A stretch of DNA of 64,000 bases from Pollutimonas sp. M17 (lineage in GTDB: Bacteria; Pseudomonadota; Gammaproteobacteria; Burkholderiales; Burkholderiaceae_B). The stretch is taken from the NCBI RefSeq assembly GCF_025836975.1, contig NZ_CP107548.1, positions 1,984,001 through 2,048,000 on the forward strand. The letters are read 5' to 3'. This document shows, in pieces, positions 37,437 through 46,580 of the stretch. A program made the position numbers and the translations under genes. The notes beneath the pieces were generated by a model. It had not been told where the DNA came from and did not search any database. It was given only the letters and a program-made list of their open reading frames with translations. Every line of letters begins with the position of its first letter. The first letter of the stretch is position 1.

Positions 37437-38211
37437 CATGTCCTAATGCAAGGTCCTGCCCGGGGGGGGGTGCCGCCGCGGGCGCTTCGCCTTGTTCCTG
37501 CAGCGAGCCCAGGGCGTCCTCCCAGTTGCGCAAGGGAACGCAAGTCTGCAAGCGCACTATGGCCTGCTTGATCAGGGCGTCGTGCAATTCATGTCCTATC
37601 CTGGAGGCCACATCCAGGGTCGCATCGCCTTGCAGTTCGCCAAGACGGACCAGCGTGGATTCGACATCGTCGACCGAAACCTGCTGGTCGTTGGCGCCAT
37701 GGAAAAAATGCAACATGGTGGTGGGAGGCGCCGAACTGGGCAGGGCCGCATACAGCCCCGAAAAGGCCAGAACACGGCCAGCCAGATCGGGCCGGGCGTG
37801 ACTGGCCTCCAGCGCCATCGATGCGCCTTGGGAAAATCCGGCCAGGGCCGTCTGCTGCCCCGTCAAGCCATAGGCGGCCTGTATTTGCCGAACCTGCCCG
37901 ATAAGGGCCGGCAAGGCCTGGGCGACGCGCTCGGCGTAATTGCTTTCCGACAGGTCGACCGGGTTTATCCAGTGATAGCCCGCTATCCCGTTCCAGCCCG
38001 CTGCGGATGCCTGGCTGCCGGCCTGAATGTTTTCAAATGCATAGGGAAGCACGACCATCGCGCGCGGGAAGGCCTGCTTGATGGCTTCGGCCAAGGGGAA
38101 CAGTTGTCGGGGATCGGCCGACTCGCCATGCAAAAGCACAAAAAGCAATTCGGGCTTTCCTGTCTTGGGTATGAAAATAAAAGGATCCGGAAAGTCCGGC
38201 TGCTTCGCCAT
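37402..38211 (-). CDS. Alpha/beta-hydrolase esterase (YpfH-like) with homopolymer near its end
   Basis: The 269-residue protein, from the ATG at 38211 (AGGAGGTAA upstream), shows the phospholipase/carboxylesterase fold: LFVLLHGESADPRQLFPLAEAIKQAFP, the nucleophile GFSQGAS (G-x-S-x-G), and FFHGANDQQVSV with the acid Asp and later HELHD with the catalytic His. E. coli YpfH is about 35 residues shorter. The extension comes from a frame that reads through nine consecutive C (plus-strand G tract 37462-37470). With eight, the product would end RTLH at a stop at 37443, near the family length, so the end shown may reflect slippage or a sequence error. Confidence 0.85.
   Translation of the reverse strand: MAKQPDFPDPFIFIPKTGKPELLFVLLHGESADPRQLFPLAEAIKQAFPRAMVVLPYAFENIQAGSQASAAGWNGIAGYHWINPVDLSESNYAERVAQALPALIGQVRQIQAAYGLTGQQTALAGFSQGASMALEASHARPDLAGRVLAFSGLYAALPSSAPPTTMLHFFHGANDQQVSVDDVESTLVRLGELQGDATLDVASRIGHELHDALIKQAIVRLQTCVPLRNWEDALGSLQEQGEAPAAAPPPGQDLALGHVNRDPRRACSR
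37462..37470 (+). repeat. Nine-base G homopolymer in coding region of esterase
   Basis: Nine consecutive G (CCC before, T after) lie inside the 3' part of the esterase gene on the opposite strand. Such tracts are slip-prone; in Bordetella, poly-C/G tracts drive phase variation, for example in fim promoters and bvgS. The tract decides where the esterase ends. Confidence 0.9.
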
Positions 38212-38302
38212 ATCGTTACCTCCTGAAAGCCTGGTCTTGCTTGGCAATCCAAAAATTGTACGCTAGATGGAAAGCGCGTTCGATTAGAGTCCCGGCGTCT
38301 TT

Positions 38303-38322
38303 TACTGTATATTTATACAGTA
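38303..38322. promoter_or_regulatory. LexA (SOS) box upstream of imuA
   Basis: TACTGTATATTTATACAGTA contains the invariant CTGT, eight bases, ACAG core and differs from the E. coli ideal box at a single central position. It lies 24 bases before the imuA start codon, exactly where SOS repression of the imuA-imuB-dnaE2 mutasome is expected. Confidence 0.9.
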
Positions 38323-38345
38323 TCGAACATTTGGCACATGCCTCC

Positions 38346-39077
38346 ATGCCTGGTTTTTCTTCGCAACGCCCGGAACACATTCATCCAGCCCTGTGGCGGG
38401 GAACCCAGCTTGCCCGCTCGCAGCGCCCCGTCGTTTCCACCGGCTTCGCCGCGCTGGATCGCGAGCTTCCGGGGCAGGGCTGGCCCCTGGGTTCGCTCAT
38501 CGAGTTCCTGCCCAGCCGGCCCGGCATAGGCGAAATCCATTTGCTGCGGCCAGCCCTGGAGCATCTTTCATCCGAGCGCAGCGTGATCCTGGTGCACCCG
38601 CCTTACGAACCCCATTTCCATTGCTGGGTCGACTGGCGGCTTCAGGCGCGGCGCCTGCTATGGGTCAACCCCAAGACCCAGGGCGACGCCCTGTGGGCGG
38701 CCGAGCAAATCCTGAAACACAATGCCTGCGCCGCCCTGCTTTGCTGGGCCGGCGCTCCGCATCCGGCCGGCTTGCGCCGCCTGCATCTCGTGGCTCAGCA
38801 AAGCGACACGCTTTTCGTGCTGCTGCGTCCGCAAGCCCAGGCCATGCATGCCAGCGCCGCACCCCTGCGCCTGCGGCTGATGCCCGTCGCCCAGGGCATA
38901 GAAGCCTTCATTCTCAAGCGGCGCGGCCCTTCCTGCGACAAGCCCGTATCCATTGTCCTGAATCCCGCGCGCGGCACGGCGCCGCGCCCCGAACACCATG
39001 AACAGCACGCCTCTCTGGTTCAGCCTGTACCTGCCCACGCACAGCCTGGACGTCCACTTCCCGCGCTGGCCAGCTGA
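38346..39077 (+). CDS. imuA: Translesion DNA synthesis accessory protein ImuA
   Basis: The 243-residue RecA-like/SulA-family protein starts at the ATG at 38346. The visible pattern is LARSQRPVVSTGFAALDRELPGQGWPLGSLIEFLPSRPGIGEIHLL, then ILVHPPYEPH and LLWVNPKTQGDALWAAEQIL, which matches betaproteobacterial ImuA with degenerate Walker elements. It supports SOS mutagenesis with ImuB and DnaE2. The frame is open upstream, but the LexA box at 38303-38322 would lie inside a longer gene, so 38346 is preferred. It overlaps imuB by 80 bases. Confidence 0.9.
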   Translation: MPGFSSQRPEHIHPALWRGTQLARSQRPVVSTGFAALDRELPGQGWPLGSLIEFLPSRPGIGEIHLLRPALEHLSSERSVILVHPPYEPHFHCWVDWRLQARRLLWVNPKTQGDALWAAEQILKHNACAALLCWAGAPHPAGLRRLHLVAQQSDTLFVLLRPQAQAMHASAAPLRLRLMPVAQGIEAFILKRRGPSCDKPVSIVLNPARGTAPRPEHHEQHASLVQPVPAHAQPGRPLPALAS

Positions 39078-40482
39078 AGCGCGTCCCGCCGCGGTCCTGC
39101 TTCAGGACCGGGTCTGCGCCTGCACGCCGGCGGCCCAGGCCAAAGGCGTCAGGCCGGGCATGCGGTCCAGCACCGCGCTGGGATTGGCTCCCGACATCCT
39201 GCTGGCCCCCGACCAGGCGCAAGCACGGCACGATCATCTGCAGGAAATCGCCCTTTGCCTCTTGCAATACACGCCCAATGTGGCCTTTTTCGAAGAGAGC
39301 GCGCTGCTCCTCGAAGCCGGCGCAAGCCTGAGCCTGTTTCATGGCGCGCGCCGCCTGCACGCACGCATCCGGGCCAGCCTGGACAACATGGGCGTCCGGG
39401 CGCGCATCGGCATGGCGCCCACCGCTCTGGGCGCCTGGATGCTTGCCTGCCGCAGCCGGCCCAGTCCGCGCCGCGTCATAAGCCATAAGGCGCTGGCGCG
39501 CCGCCTCGACTGCCTGCCTTGTCACGCCCTGCCCGCCGCACGTCCTTTTGGCGACTGGCTGGACGGCATCGCATGCCGCAATCTGGCGCAATTGCGCGCA
39601 TTGCCCCGCAAGGGGCTCCAGCAGCGCAGCAGCCCCCTGCTGCTGCAGGAACTGGATCAGGCCTACGGAGACGGACGTCAAAGCTTTCCCTGGTTCCAGG
39701 CGCCCGAGCGCTTCAATCAGCGATACGAACTGACCGAACACCTGGAGCATTGCAATGCCATTCTTGCGGTCGCGGGCCGCCTGATCGAACAGCTGTGCGG
39801 CTGGCTGCATGCCAGGCAACGCGCCGCCCGCGTGCTCGATCTGCGGCTGCATCACGAAAAAGGCCGCCACGCCAGAGCCCCCACCTGTATTGGGTTGCGC
39901 CTGTCCGAAGACGCCTGGCTGCCTGAAAATTTCATGGCCGTGCTCGACGAACAATTGCAATCGCTCAGTCTGGAAGCGCCCGTCATTTCGCTCGAGCTTT
40001 CCGTTACCCAGGCGCTTTCCCGGCCGGCGGCCAGCCTCAGCCTGTTTCCGGAACCCGAGCAATGGCTGCGCCAGGAGCACCGGATGCTGGACCTCCTGCA
40101 AGCCCGGCTGGGACGGGATCGCGTCCTGCACGCCTGCCCCAGCGCCGATTACCGCCCCGAACAGGCCAACCGCTGGCAGGCCGCCACCGCGCGGGACGGC
40201 GCGGCGCAGATGCCGCCGGCCTTGTCCGGGCAGGCCCGCCCGTTCTGGCTGCTGCCTCGGGCCGAAAGACTGGACATCCGCAATGACCGGCCCGTCTACA
40301 AGCGCAGCGGCCTGCGCCTGATTCTCGGGCCGGAACGCCTGGAAACCGGCTGGTGGGACGCCACCGGACACGAGCAGCGCGATTACTTCATCGCGCAGGA
40401 CGAACTGGGCGCGCGCTACTGGGTCTACCAGCAGCGCGAGGGCGACGGCCCGGGCTGGTTCCTGCACGGTTTCTTCGGCTGA
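38998..40482 (+). CDS. imuB: Y-family polymerase-like protein ImuB
   Basis: The 494-residue protein begins LWFSLYLPTHSLDVHFPRW, the ImuB start in which the Y-family catalytic acidic residues are largely lost. The body contains LAPDILLAPDQAQARHDHLQEIALCLLQYTPNVAF and GIAPTALGAW-type palm elements. Near residue 345 the motif ASLSLFPEP resembles a beta-clamp binding site. ImuB bridges the clamp, ImuA and DnaE2 and is not itself an active polymerase. It overlaps imuA at its 5' end and is followed by dnaE2 after 19 bases. Confidence 0.92.
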   Translation: MNSTPLWFSLYLPTHSLDVHFPRWPAEARPAAVLLQDRVCACTPAAQAKGVRPGMRSSTALGLAPDILLAPDQAQARHDHLQEIALCLLQYTPNVAFFEESALLLEAGASLSLFHGARRLHARIRASLDNMGVRARIGMAPTALGAWMLACRSRPSPRRVISHKALARRLDCLPCHALPAARPFGDWLDGIACRNLAQLRALPRKGLQQRSSPLLLQELDQAYGDGRQSFPWFQAPERFNQRYELTEHLEHCNAILAVAGRLIEQLCGWLHARQRAARVLDLRLHHEKGRHARAPTCIGLRLSEDAWLPENFMAVLDEQLQSLSLEAPVISLELSVTQALSRPAASLSLFPEPEQWLRQEHRMLDLLQARLGRDRVLHACPSADYRPEQANRWQAATARDGAAQMPPALSGQARPFWLLPRAERLDIRNDRPVYKRSGLRLILGPERLETGWWDATGHEQRDYFIAQDELGARYWVYQQREGDGPGWFLHGFFG

Positions 40483-40501
40483 ACCCGGCCTGCCGTTTCC
40501 C

Positions 40502-43500
40502 ATGAAAGCCGCCGTTCTTCCCGACTATGCCGAACTGGACTGCCTGTCCAACTTCTCATTCCTGCAAGGCGCCTCGCATCCCGAGGAACTGGTCGAGCGC
40601 GCCGCGGAGCTGGGCTACGAAGCCCTGGCGCTCTGCGACGAATGTTCCCTGGCCGGCGTGGTGCGCGCCTGGACCGAGGCCAAAAAACAATCGATCAAAC
40701 TGATCATCGGCAGCCGTTTCAAGGTGGACGGCATGGAAATCATCGTCCTGGCATGCAACAAAAAAGGCTATGGCGATCTGTCGGAATTGATCACCCTGGC
40801 CCGCAGGCGCAGCGAAAAAGGCCGCTACCGCTTAAGCCTGGACGACATCGCCTCGCCGCCATCCGGCTGCGAACACCTTAAGGACCTGCCCGACTGCCTG
40901 TGCATACTGAAGCCGGATTACGGCGCCGAAGCCGGCCTGGTGCGCGACCAGGCGACGCGGCTGCTGCGCGTTTTCGCCGGACGCCTCTGGATGGGACTGG
41001 GCCTGCTCCACCGGCATGCCGATGCCCTGCACCTGGCCACGCTGCAAGCAACGGCCCGCCGGCTATCGATCCGCCTGGTGGCCATCGGCCAGGTGGAAAT
41101 GCACAGGCGTTCGCGCCAGCCCCTGCACGATACCCTGGCGGCCATACGCCTGAAGCAGGCCGTGCAGCACTGCGGCTACGATCTCAAGCCCAACGCGGAA
41201 CATCATCTGCGCAGCCGTGTACGCCTGGCCAATGCCTATCCCGCTCATGCGCTGGAAGAAACCCGCGTCCTGGCCGGACTTTGCACATTCCGCCTGGACG
41301 AGATCCGCTATCAATATCCCCGGGAAATCGTGCCCGACGGCATGAGCCCTGCGGCCTACCTGCGCCAGGAGACCTACGCCGGCGCCCACCGGCGCTATCC
41401 CAAGGGCATACCCGGCTCCATCAAGAACCAGTTGGAAAGCGAGTTGCTCATTATTGCGGGGCTCGAGTACGAGCCGTATTTCCTGACCGTCTACGATATC
41501 GTCACATTCGCGCGGCAACGCAATATCCTGTGCCAGGGCCGCGGCTCGGCGGCGAACTCCGCCGTCTGCTATTGCCTGGGCATCACCGAAGTCGATCCCG
41601 AAAACGGCAATGCCCTGTTCGCCCGCTTCATCAGCCAGGCCCGCAGGGAACCGCCCGACATCGACGTGGACTTCGAGCATCAGCGCCGCGAAGAAGTCAT
41701 TCAGTACATCTATGAAAAGTATGGGCGGCACAGGGCCGCGCTGACCGCCGTGGTCAGCGGCTATCGCACGCGCAGCGTACTGCGCGACACGGGCAAGGCG
41801 CTGGGCCTGGATCCCGCGCTGATCGACCGGGTCGCCAAGTCTTTCCACTACTGGGACGGCAAGCAGAATCTGCTGGAACGGATAGCCGAGCATGGCCTGC
41901 AGGGCGATTCGCGCATTGCCGGGCTGTGGGCCGGTCTGGCACAGGAACTGATGGGTTTTCCACGGCATTTGTCCCAGCATCCGGGTGGCTTCGTGATCGC
42001 GCGCGACAAGCTGTGCCGGCTGGTTCCCATCGAGAACGCCGCCATGCCTGATCGCAGCATCGTCCAGTGGGACAAGGACGACCTGGATGCCATGGGCTTG
42101 TTGAAGGTCGACATCCTGGCGCTGGGCATGCTGTCGGCGCTGCACCGCTGCCTTGACCTGGCCAGCCTCCGGCGGGGCCAACCCCTGCTCATGCAGGATA
42201 TTCCGAACGATGACGAGCCCACCTACCGGATGATCCAGCAAGCCGATACGATAGGCGTGTTCCAGATCGAATCGCGTGCGCAGATGAGCATGCTGCCCCG
42301 CCTCAAGCCGGCCGTCTTCTACGACCTGGTGGTCCAGGTGGCCATCGTCCGGCCCGGCCCCATCCAGGGCGGAATGGTCCATCCCTACCTGCGGCGCCGG
42401 CAAGAACAGGAAGAGATCGAAAGCCCCACGCCCGCCATCACCAAGGTGCTGAAGCGCACGCTGGGCGTTCCCATCTTCCAGGAGCAAGCCATGCAGATCG
42501 CCATGGTGGCCGCCGATTTCACCGCCGACGAAGCCGACCAATTGCGACGCTCCATGGCCGCCTGGAAGCGCAAGGGAGGCATCGATCATTTCCGGCAGCG
42601 CCTGGTCGACGGCATGGTACGCAACGGTTGCGACGAAGAATTTGCCCTGCGCCTGTTCCAGCAACTGGAAGGCTTCGGCGAATACGGCTTCCCCGAAAGC
42701 CATGCGGCCAGTTTTGCCAAGCTGGCCTACATCAGCGCCTGGCTCAAGCGCCACGAGCCCGAGGCCTTTCTGGCCGCGCTGCTCAATTCGCAGCCCATGG
42801 GCTTTTACTCGCCCAGCCAATTGGTGCAGGATGCCAGACGCCACCACGTCAGTGTCCTGCCGGTGGCCATCGAAACAAGTTGCTGGGATGCAAGCCTGGA
42901 ACCCGACGGCAAACGCCCGGCCGTGCGCCTCGGGCTGAACCAGGTCAAGGGCTTGTCCACGGAAGCCGCCCTGCGCATCGAGGCGGCTCGTCAGGCGCAG
43001 GCTTTTTGTTCGGTGCAGGATCTGGCCACCCGCGCGGGCTTGAGCCGCCACGAGATGGATGCCCTGGCCGCCGCCAATGCCCTGCAGGCGCTGAGCGGCC
43101 ATCGGCGCCAGGCCCGCTGGCAGGCCGCAAGCCAGCCGCTCAAGGGCCTGCTGCACGATGCGCCCATCAACGAAGCCGTCCAGCCCCTGTTGCCCGCCCC
43201 CACCGAAGGCCAGGACATCGATGCCGACTATCGTTCCCTGGGCTTGACCCTGGGGCGCCATCCCGTGGCTTTGCTGCGGCCTGCCTTGCAAGCCCGCCGA
43301 TTCGTGCAGGCGGCCGCATTGGCCGCAGACTATCCCGACCGGCGCCTGGCCCGGGCCTGCGGCATCGTGACCGGACGCCAACGCCCCCAGACGGCCAAGG
43401 GCACGGTGTTCGTCACACTCGAGGACGAAACGGGCAATGTCAATGTCATCGTCCATGCCGAATTGGCCCAGCGCCAGCGCGCCGCCCTGGTGCAATCCAG

Positions 43501-43624
43501 CCTGATGGGCGTCTACGGCATCTGGCAGCGCCATCAGGGCATCAGCCATCTGGTGGCCAGCCGGCTGGTCGATCTGAGCGACCTGCTGGGCTCCCTGCCC
43601 ACTCGCAGCCGGGACTTCCATTAA
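40502..43624 (+). CDS. dnaE2: Error-prone DNA polymerase III alpha subunit DnaE2
   Basis: The 1040-residue C-family polymerase is shorter than replicative DnaE (about 1160). The PHP domain opens with YAELDCLSNFSFLQGASHPEELVERAAELGYEALALCDE. The palm carries GRGSAANSAVCYCLGITEVDP and the catalytic aspartates in PPDIDVDFEHQRREEVIQYI, and PHP/finger segments follow (FPRHLSQHPGGFVIA, VQWDKDDLDAMGLLKVDILALG). The C-terminal OB domain (GTVFVTLEDETGNVNVIV) is present. It synthesises past lesions in the SOS response with ImuA and ImuB, and is the last gene of the LexA-controlled cassette. Confidence 0.95.
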   Translation: MKAAVLPDYAELDCLSNFSFLQGASHPEELVERAAELGYEALALCDECSLAGVVRAWTEAKKQSIKLIIGSRFKVDGMEIIVLACNKKGYGDLSELITLARRRSEKGRYRLSLDDIASPPSGCEHLKDLPDCLCILKPDYGAEAGLVRDQATRLLRVFAGRLWMGLGLLHRHADALHLATLQATARRLSIRLVAIGQVEMHRRSRQPLHDTLAAIRLKQAVQHCGYDLKPNAEHHLRSRVRLANAYPAHALEETRVLAGLCTFRLDEIRYQYPREIVPDGMSPAAYLRQETYAGAHRRYPKGIPGSIKNQLESELLIIAGLEYEPYFLTVYDIVTFARQRNILCQGRGSAANSAVCYCLGITEVDPENGNALFARFISQARREPPDIDVDFEHQRREEVIQYIYEKYGRHRAALTAVVSGYRTRSVLRDTGKALGLDPALIDRVAKSFHYWDGKQNLLERIAEHGLQGDSRIAGLWAGLAQELMGFPRHLSQHPGGFVIARDKLCRLVPIENAAMPDRSIVQWDKDDLDAMGLLKVDILALGMLSALHRCLDLASLRRGQPLLMQDIPNDDEPTYRMIQQADTIGVFQIESRAQMSMLPRLKPAVFYDLVVQVAIVRPGPIQGGMVHPYLRRRQEQEEIESPTPAITKVLKRTLGVPIFQEQAMQIAMVAADFTADEADQLRRSMAAWKRKGGIDHFRQRLVDGMVRNGCDEEFALRLFQQLEGFGEYGFPESHAASFAKLAYISAWLKRHEPEAFLAALLNSQPMGFYSPSQLVQDARRHHVSVLPVAIETSCWDASLEPDGKRPAVRLGLNQVKGLSTEAALRIEAARQAQAFCSVQDLATRAGLSRHEMDALAAANALQALSGHRRQARWQAASQPLKGLLHDAPINEAVQPLLPAPTEGQDIDADYRSLGLTLGRHPVALLRPALQARRFVQAAALAADYPDRRLARACGIVTGRQRPQTAKGTVFVTLEDETGNVNVIVHAELAQRQRAALVQSSLMGVYGIWQRHQGISHLVASRLVDLSDLLGSLPTRSRDFH

Positions 43625-43650
43625 AATGGACGCTTTGATCAGGATGCATC

Positions 43651-44109
43651 ATGGGCAACACGCTAAAACAGCAATTGGCCGACAACGTAAAAACCGCCAT
43701 GCGCGCCAAGGATTCCGCCCGGCTGGGCACCCTGCGTTTCCTGCAGGCCGCGATCAAGCAAAAAGAAGTCGACGACCGCCGCGACCTGGCCGATGCCGAC
43801 ATCACCGCCATCATCGAAAAGCAGGTCAAGCAGCGCCGCGAATCCATTGCCGCCTTCGAGCAGGCCGGACGCCTTGAAACCGCCGAACAGGAAAAGGCCG
43901 AACTGGCCGTCTTGCAGGAATTCCTGCCCAAGCAGGCCGAACCCGCGGAAATCGACGCCGCCATCGACGCCGCCATTGCCGAGGTGAACGGTCAGGGCGT
44001 GACGGGCGCGCCCGCCATGGGGAAGGTCATGGCCATGCTGAAGACGGCGCTGGCCGGCCGCGCCGACATGTCGGCGGTTTCCGCCCAGGTAAAAACACGC
44101 TTGATGTAA
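43651..44109 (+). CDS. GatB/YqeY domain protein
   Basis: The 152-residue protein has the YqeY pattern throughout: LKQQLADNVKTAMRAKDSARLGTLRFLQAAIKQKEVD, then IIEKQVKQRRESIAAFEQAGR and LAVLQEFLPKQ, and GKVMAMLKTALAGRADMSAVSAQVK near the end. The domain resembles the tRNA-binding tail of GatB and may bind tRNA. AGGA lies six bases before the ATG. In many proteobacteria it sits beside rpsU and dnaG; here it follows dnaE2 by 26 bases instead. Confidence 0.93.
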   Translation: MGNTLKQQLADNVKTAMRAKDSARLGTLRFLQAAIKQKEVDDRRDLADADITAIIEKQVKQRRESIAAFEQAGRLETAEQEKAELAVLQEFLPKQAEPAEIDAAIDAAIAEVNGQGVTGAPAMGKVMAMLKTALAGRADMSAVSAQVKTRLM

Positions 44110-44187
44110 GGCGGCAAGGCGCCGCCCGCCGGGTTCAAGCCGGCGGCCCCCATCATGGGTGGGCGCCAAAGCGCAGCGGATACGGAC

Positions 44188-44589
44188 TCAGCGGTAGACC
44201 ACGCAAACCGAGGTGTCCATCATGATGGACTGGCGCATGGCGCTCAGGGCGCCCCGGTCCCAGGGCGAAGGCCCCCAGACGGTATGGGTGACCTGGGTAT
44301 GCTTGGAATCGATGGCCTTGATGTCGGTGCGCGCGACCTCCAGCCCGCCCAGCGGACTGCGCACCGCAACGCTGCCCGTCTGCATGGCCGGATCGACCTG
44401 CGCATAGACGTCGTAGTGCTTGTTGCCGCGCAGGCATTCGTCGGCCTGGTTCTGGGCCCGAAGATAAACCGTTTGATAGCTGCGGGGAACCGTATAGGAC
44501 ACCGTGGGCGACTCGTCGCCGGGCTGTATGCCCCCAATGCAGCCCGCCAGCAGCGCCGCCGCCCCGATACTGATTAATTGCGCTTTCAC
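44188..44589 (-). CDS. Hypothetical outer-membrane-type lipoprotein
   Basis: The 133-residue protein starts at GTG 44589 with GGAGG upstream. It has a lipoprotein signal peptide with lipobox LLAGC (Cys about residue 17). The mature part has no recognised enzyme motif; PRSYQTVYLRAQNQADECLRG and AVRSPLGGLEVARTDIKAIDSKHTQVTHTVWG suggest a small beta-rich Bordetella-type lipoprotein. It is preceded by the alkene reductase gene in the same direction at a 76-base distance. The frame is open upstream to 44640, but the lipobox position supports the GTG. The function is unknown. Confidence 0.78.
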   Translation of the reverse strand: MKAQLISIGAAALLAGCIGGIQPGDESPTVSYTVPRSYQTVYLRAQNQADECLRGNKHYDVYAQVDPAMQTGSVAVRSPLGGLEVARTDIKAIDSKHTQVTHTVWGPSPWDRGALSAMRQSIMMDTSVCVVYR

Positions 44590-44665
44590 CGTTCCTCCGT
44601 GCCTCCGCCCGCATCCAACTGAAAAGTTATCACGCCGCAAGCGGCAATTGGAATCTTTTTCTGTA

Positions 44666-45751
44666 TTAGGAGCAGGCTTCTTTCTGCGGCGAAGCCGCGC
44701 CGGAAAGAAAGGGATAGTCGATATAGCCCTTCGGCCCGGCCGTGTAGAAGGTGCCCGGATCCCAGTCGTTGAGCGAAGCGCCGGCTTTCAGGCGCGCCAC
44801 CAGGTCGGGATTGGCGATAAAGGCCTTGCCGAAGGCCACCGCGTCGGCCCGTCCCTGGGATACCATGCTCTGCGCCGTGGCAATGTCGTAATTCTCGTTG
44901 ACGATGACCGGGCCGCCGAACTGGCCGCGTATCTCCGCGGTCAGGCTGTCCTCGCCCAGGGCTTCCCGCGTGAAGATGAAGGCGATGCCGCGCTGGCCCA
45001 GCGCGCGGGCCACATGGGAAAAGAGTTCGCGCGGATTGGAGTCCGACATGGAATGCGCATCGCCGCGCGGCGAAAGATGCACGCCCACGCGGCCCGCCCC
45101 CCATACGCCCACGCAGGCATCGACCACTTCCAGCAGCAGGCGCGCCCTGTTCTCGACGGAGCCGCCATACTCGTCATGCCGCTTGTTGACGCCGTCCTGA
45201 AGGAACTGGTCGATCAGGTAGCCATTGGCGGCGTGCACTTCCACGCCGTCGAAGCCGGCTTCACGGGCATTCTGGGCGGCCCGCGCGAAATCGTTGACGA
45301 TGCCGGGAATTTCCTCGACATGGAGGGCGCGCGGCACCACGTAAGGGCGCTTGGGACGCAGCAGGCTGACATTGCCCTGGCAGGCGATGGCGCTGGGCGC
45401 CACGGGAATTTCGCCGTTCAGGAATTCGGGGTCGGAAACGCGGCCCACGTGCCAGAGCTGCAGGAAGATCTTCCCGCCCTTGCCGTGCACGGCCTGCGTG
45501 ATTTTTTTCCATCCCTCGACCTGGGCACTGCTCCAGATGCCGGGGGTGCAGGGATATCCCACCCCTTGCGGAGACACCGAGGTGGCTTCCGACAGGATAA
45601 GGCCGGCGGTCGCCCGCTGACAATAATAGCTGCGCATCAAGTCGTTGGGCACGCGTCCATCCGATGCGCGATTCCGCGTGAGCGGAGCCATTACAATACG
45701 GTTGCTTAATGCCACAGCCCCCAGTTCAATGGGGTCGAACAAGCTAGTCAT
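44666..45751 (-). CDS. Old yellow enzyme family FMN-dependent alkene reductase (NemA-like)
   Basis: The 361-residue TIM-barrel flavoprotein, from the ATG at 45751, opens SLFDPIELGAVALSNRIVMAPLTRNRA, the start of classical OYEs. The catalytic substrate-binding pair is visible in VEVHAANGYLIDQFLQDGVNKRHDEYGGSVENRARL (His and Asn), and IANPDLVARLKAG lies near the end. It reduces activated alkenes or N-ethylmaleimide and nitroesters with NAD(P)H. Members are usually single-gene units controlled by a TetR regulator, but none is adjacent here. A TTG six bases upstream is the only earlier alternative start. Confidence 0.94.
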   Translation of the reverse strand: MTSLFDPIELGAVALSNRIVMAPLTRNRASDGRVPNDLMRSYYCQRATAGLILSEATSVSPQGVGYPCTPGIWSSAQVEGWKKITQAVHGKGGKIFLQLWHVGRVSDPEFLNGEIPVAPSAIACQGNVSLLRPKRPYVVPRALHVEEIPGIVNDFARAAQNAREAGFDGVEVHAANGYLIDQFLQDGVNKRHDEYGGSVENRARLLLEVVDACVGVWGAGRVGVHLSPRGDAHSMSDSNPRELFSHVARALGQRGIAFIFTREALGEDSLTAEIRGQFGGPVIVNENYDIATAQSMVSQGRADAVAFGKAFIANPDLVARLKAGASLNDWDPGTFYTAGPKGYIDYPFLSGAASPQKEACS

Positions 45752-45923
45752 CGTCAATACTGCTACTCATCAAATCAAGGTTAACCCTGGCCAGTGTGCC
45801 TGAAAAGAACACGAACCGCCCACACAAGCACATGTCCACTAGGGTTTTTACCAGAATTTCCGCCATCCCCGCAATCCACTATCGTAATGCAAGCAATCGG
45901 CCGGGATGAAATCAAGGACGCAC

Positions 45924-46577
45924 ATGGGACAATTCGCCGTTATAGGCCTGGGCCGTTTCGGTTCAGCCTCCGCTCTCGAGCTCATAAAAATGGGCCATTC
46001 GGTCCTGGGGGTCGACACCGACGGTAAAGTCATCGACAAGTACGCCGATCAGTTGACGCACGCGGTCATCGCCGACGTCACCGACCGCGCCGCCCTCGAA
46101 GAACTGGGACTGGACAACTACGACGTGGTTCTGGTCGCCATAGGCGAAGCCATCCAGGCCAGCCTGCTGTGCATCGTCCATTTGAAGTCCCTGGGCATAC
46201 AGACGATCTGGGTCAAAGCCACCTCGCATGCCCAGCATCTCATCCTGAGCAAGCTGGGCGTGGACCGCATCGTCCATCCCGAGGAAGAGATGGGCATACG
46301 CGTGGCCCAGGCGCTCAGCTACCCCATGGTCAACGACTACATTTCCATGGGCAACGGCGAGTTCGTCGTGGAAATAGACGTAAGCGAGCGCCTGGAAGGC
46401 GTGCCGCTGAACCAGGTGCTGCAAGGCGTGCCCGACAGCATCCACGTCCTGCTGGTCAAGCGCAAAACCCAGACATTCGTCCATCCGTCGGACGACTTCG
46501 CGCTGGAAGCCAAAGACACCCTGGTGCTGCTCGGGCAACTGAATGCCCTGAAGGCCATCGCGCCCAAGCTTGCCTGA
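45924..46577 (+). CDS. TrkA/KtrA family potassium channel regulatory subunit
   Basis: The 217-residue RCK/TrkA protein starts at the ATG at 45924, with AAGGACG upstream. The Rossmann nucleotide site is QFAVIGLGRFGSASALELIKMGHSVLGVD, followed by VIADVTDRAALEELGLDNYDVVLVAIG, typical of TrkA-N, and a TrkA-C tail (DTLVLLGQLNALKAIAPKL). It gates the TrkH-like channel encoded four bases downstream in response to nucleotide. One TrkA domain set indicates KtrA-type rather than full-length TrkA, which has two. The pair forms an operon. Confidence 0.93.
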   Translation: MGQFAVIGLGRFGSASALELIKMGHSVLGVDTDGKVIDKYADQLTHAVIADVTDRAALEELGLDNYDVVLVAIGEAIQASLLCIVHLKSLGIQTIWVKATSHAQHLILSKLGVDRIVHPEEEMGIRVAQALSYPMVNDYISMGNGEFVVEIDVSERLEGVPLNQVLQGVPDSIHVLLVKRKTQTFVHPSDDFALEAKDTLVLLGQLNALKAIAPKLA

Positions 46578-46580
46578 GCC

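Noticed and set aside
41063-43621. 852-codon open frame opposite dnaE2
   Set aside because: It is a shadow of the polymerase gene. DnaE2 catalytic motifs are on the plus strand.
44126-44146. CCGCCGG / CCGGCGG hairpin after yqeY
   Set aside because: It has a good seven-base stem but no T run. It could aid termination but is not convincing alone.
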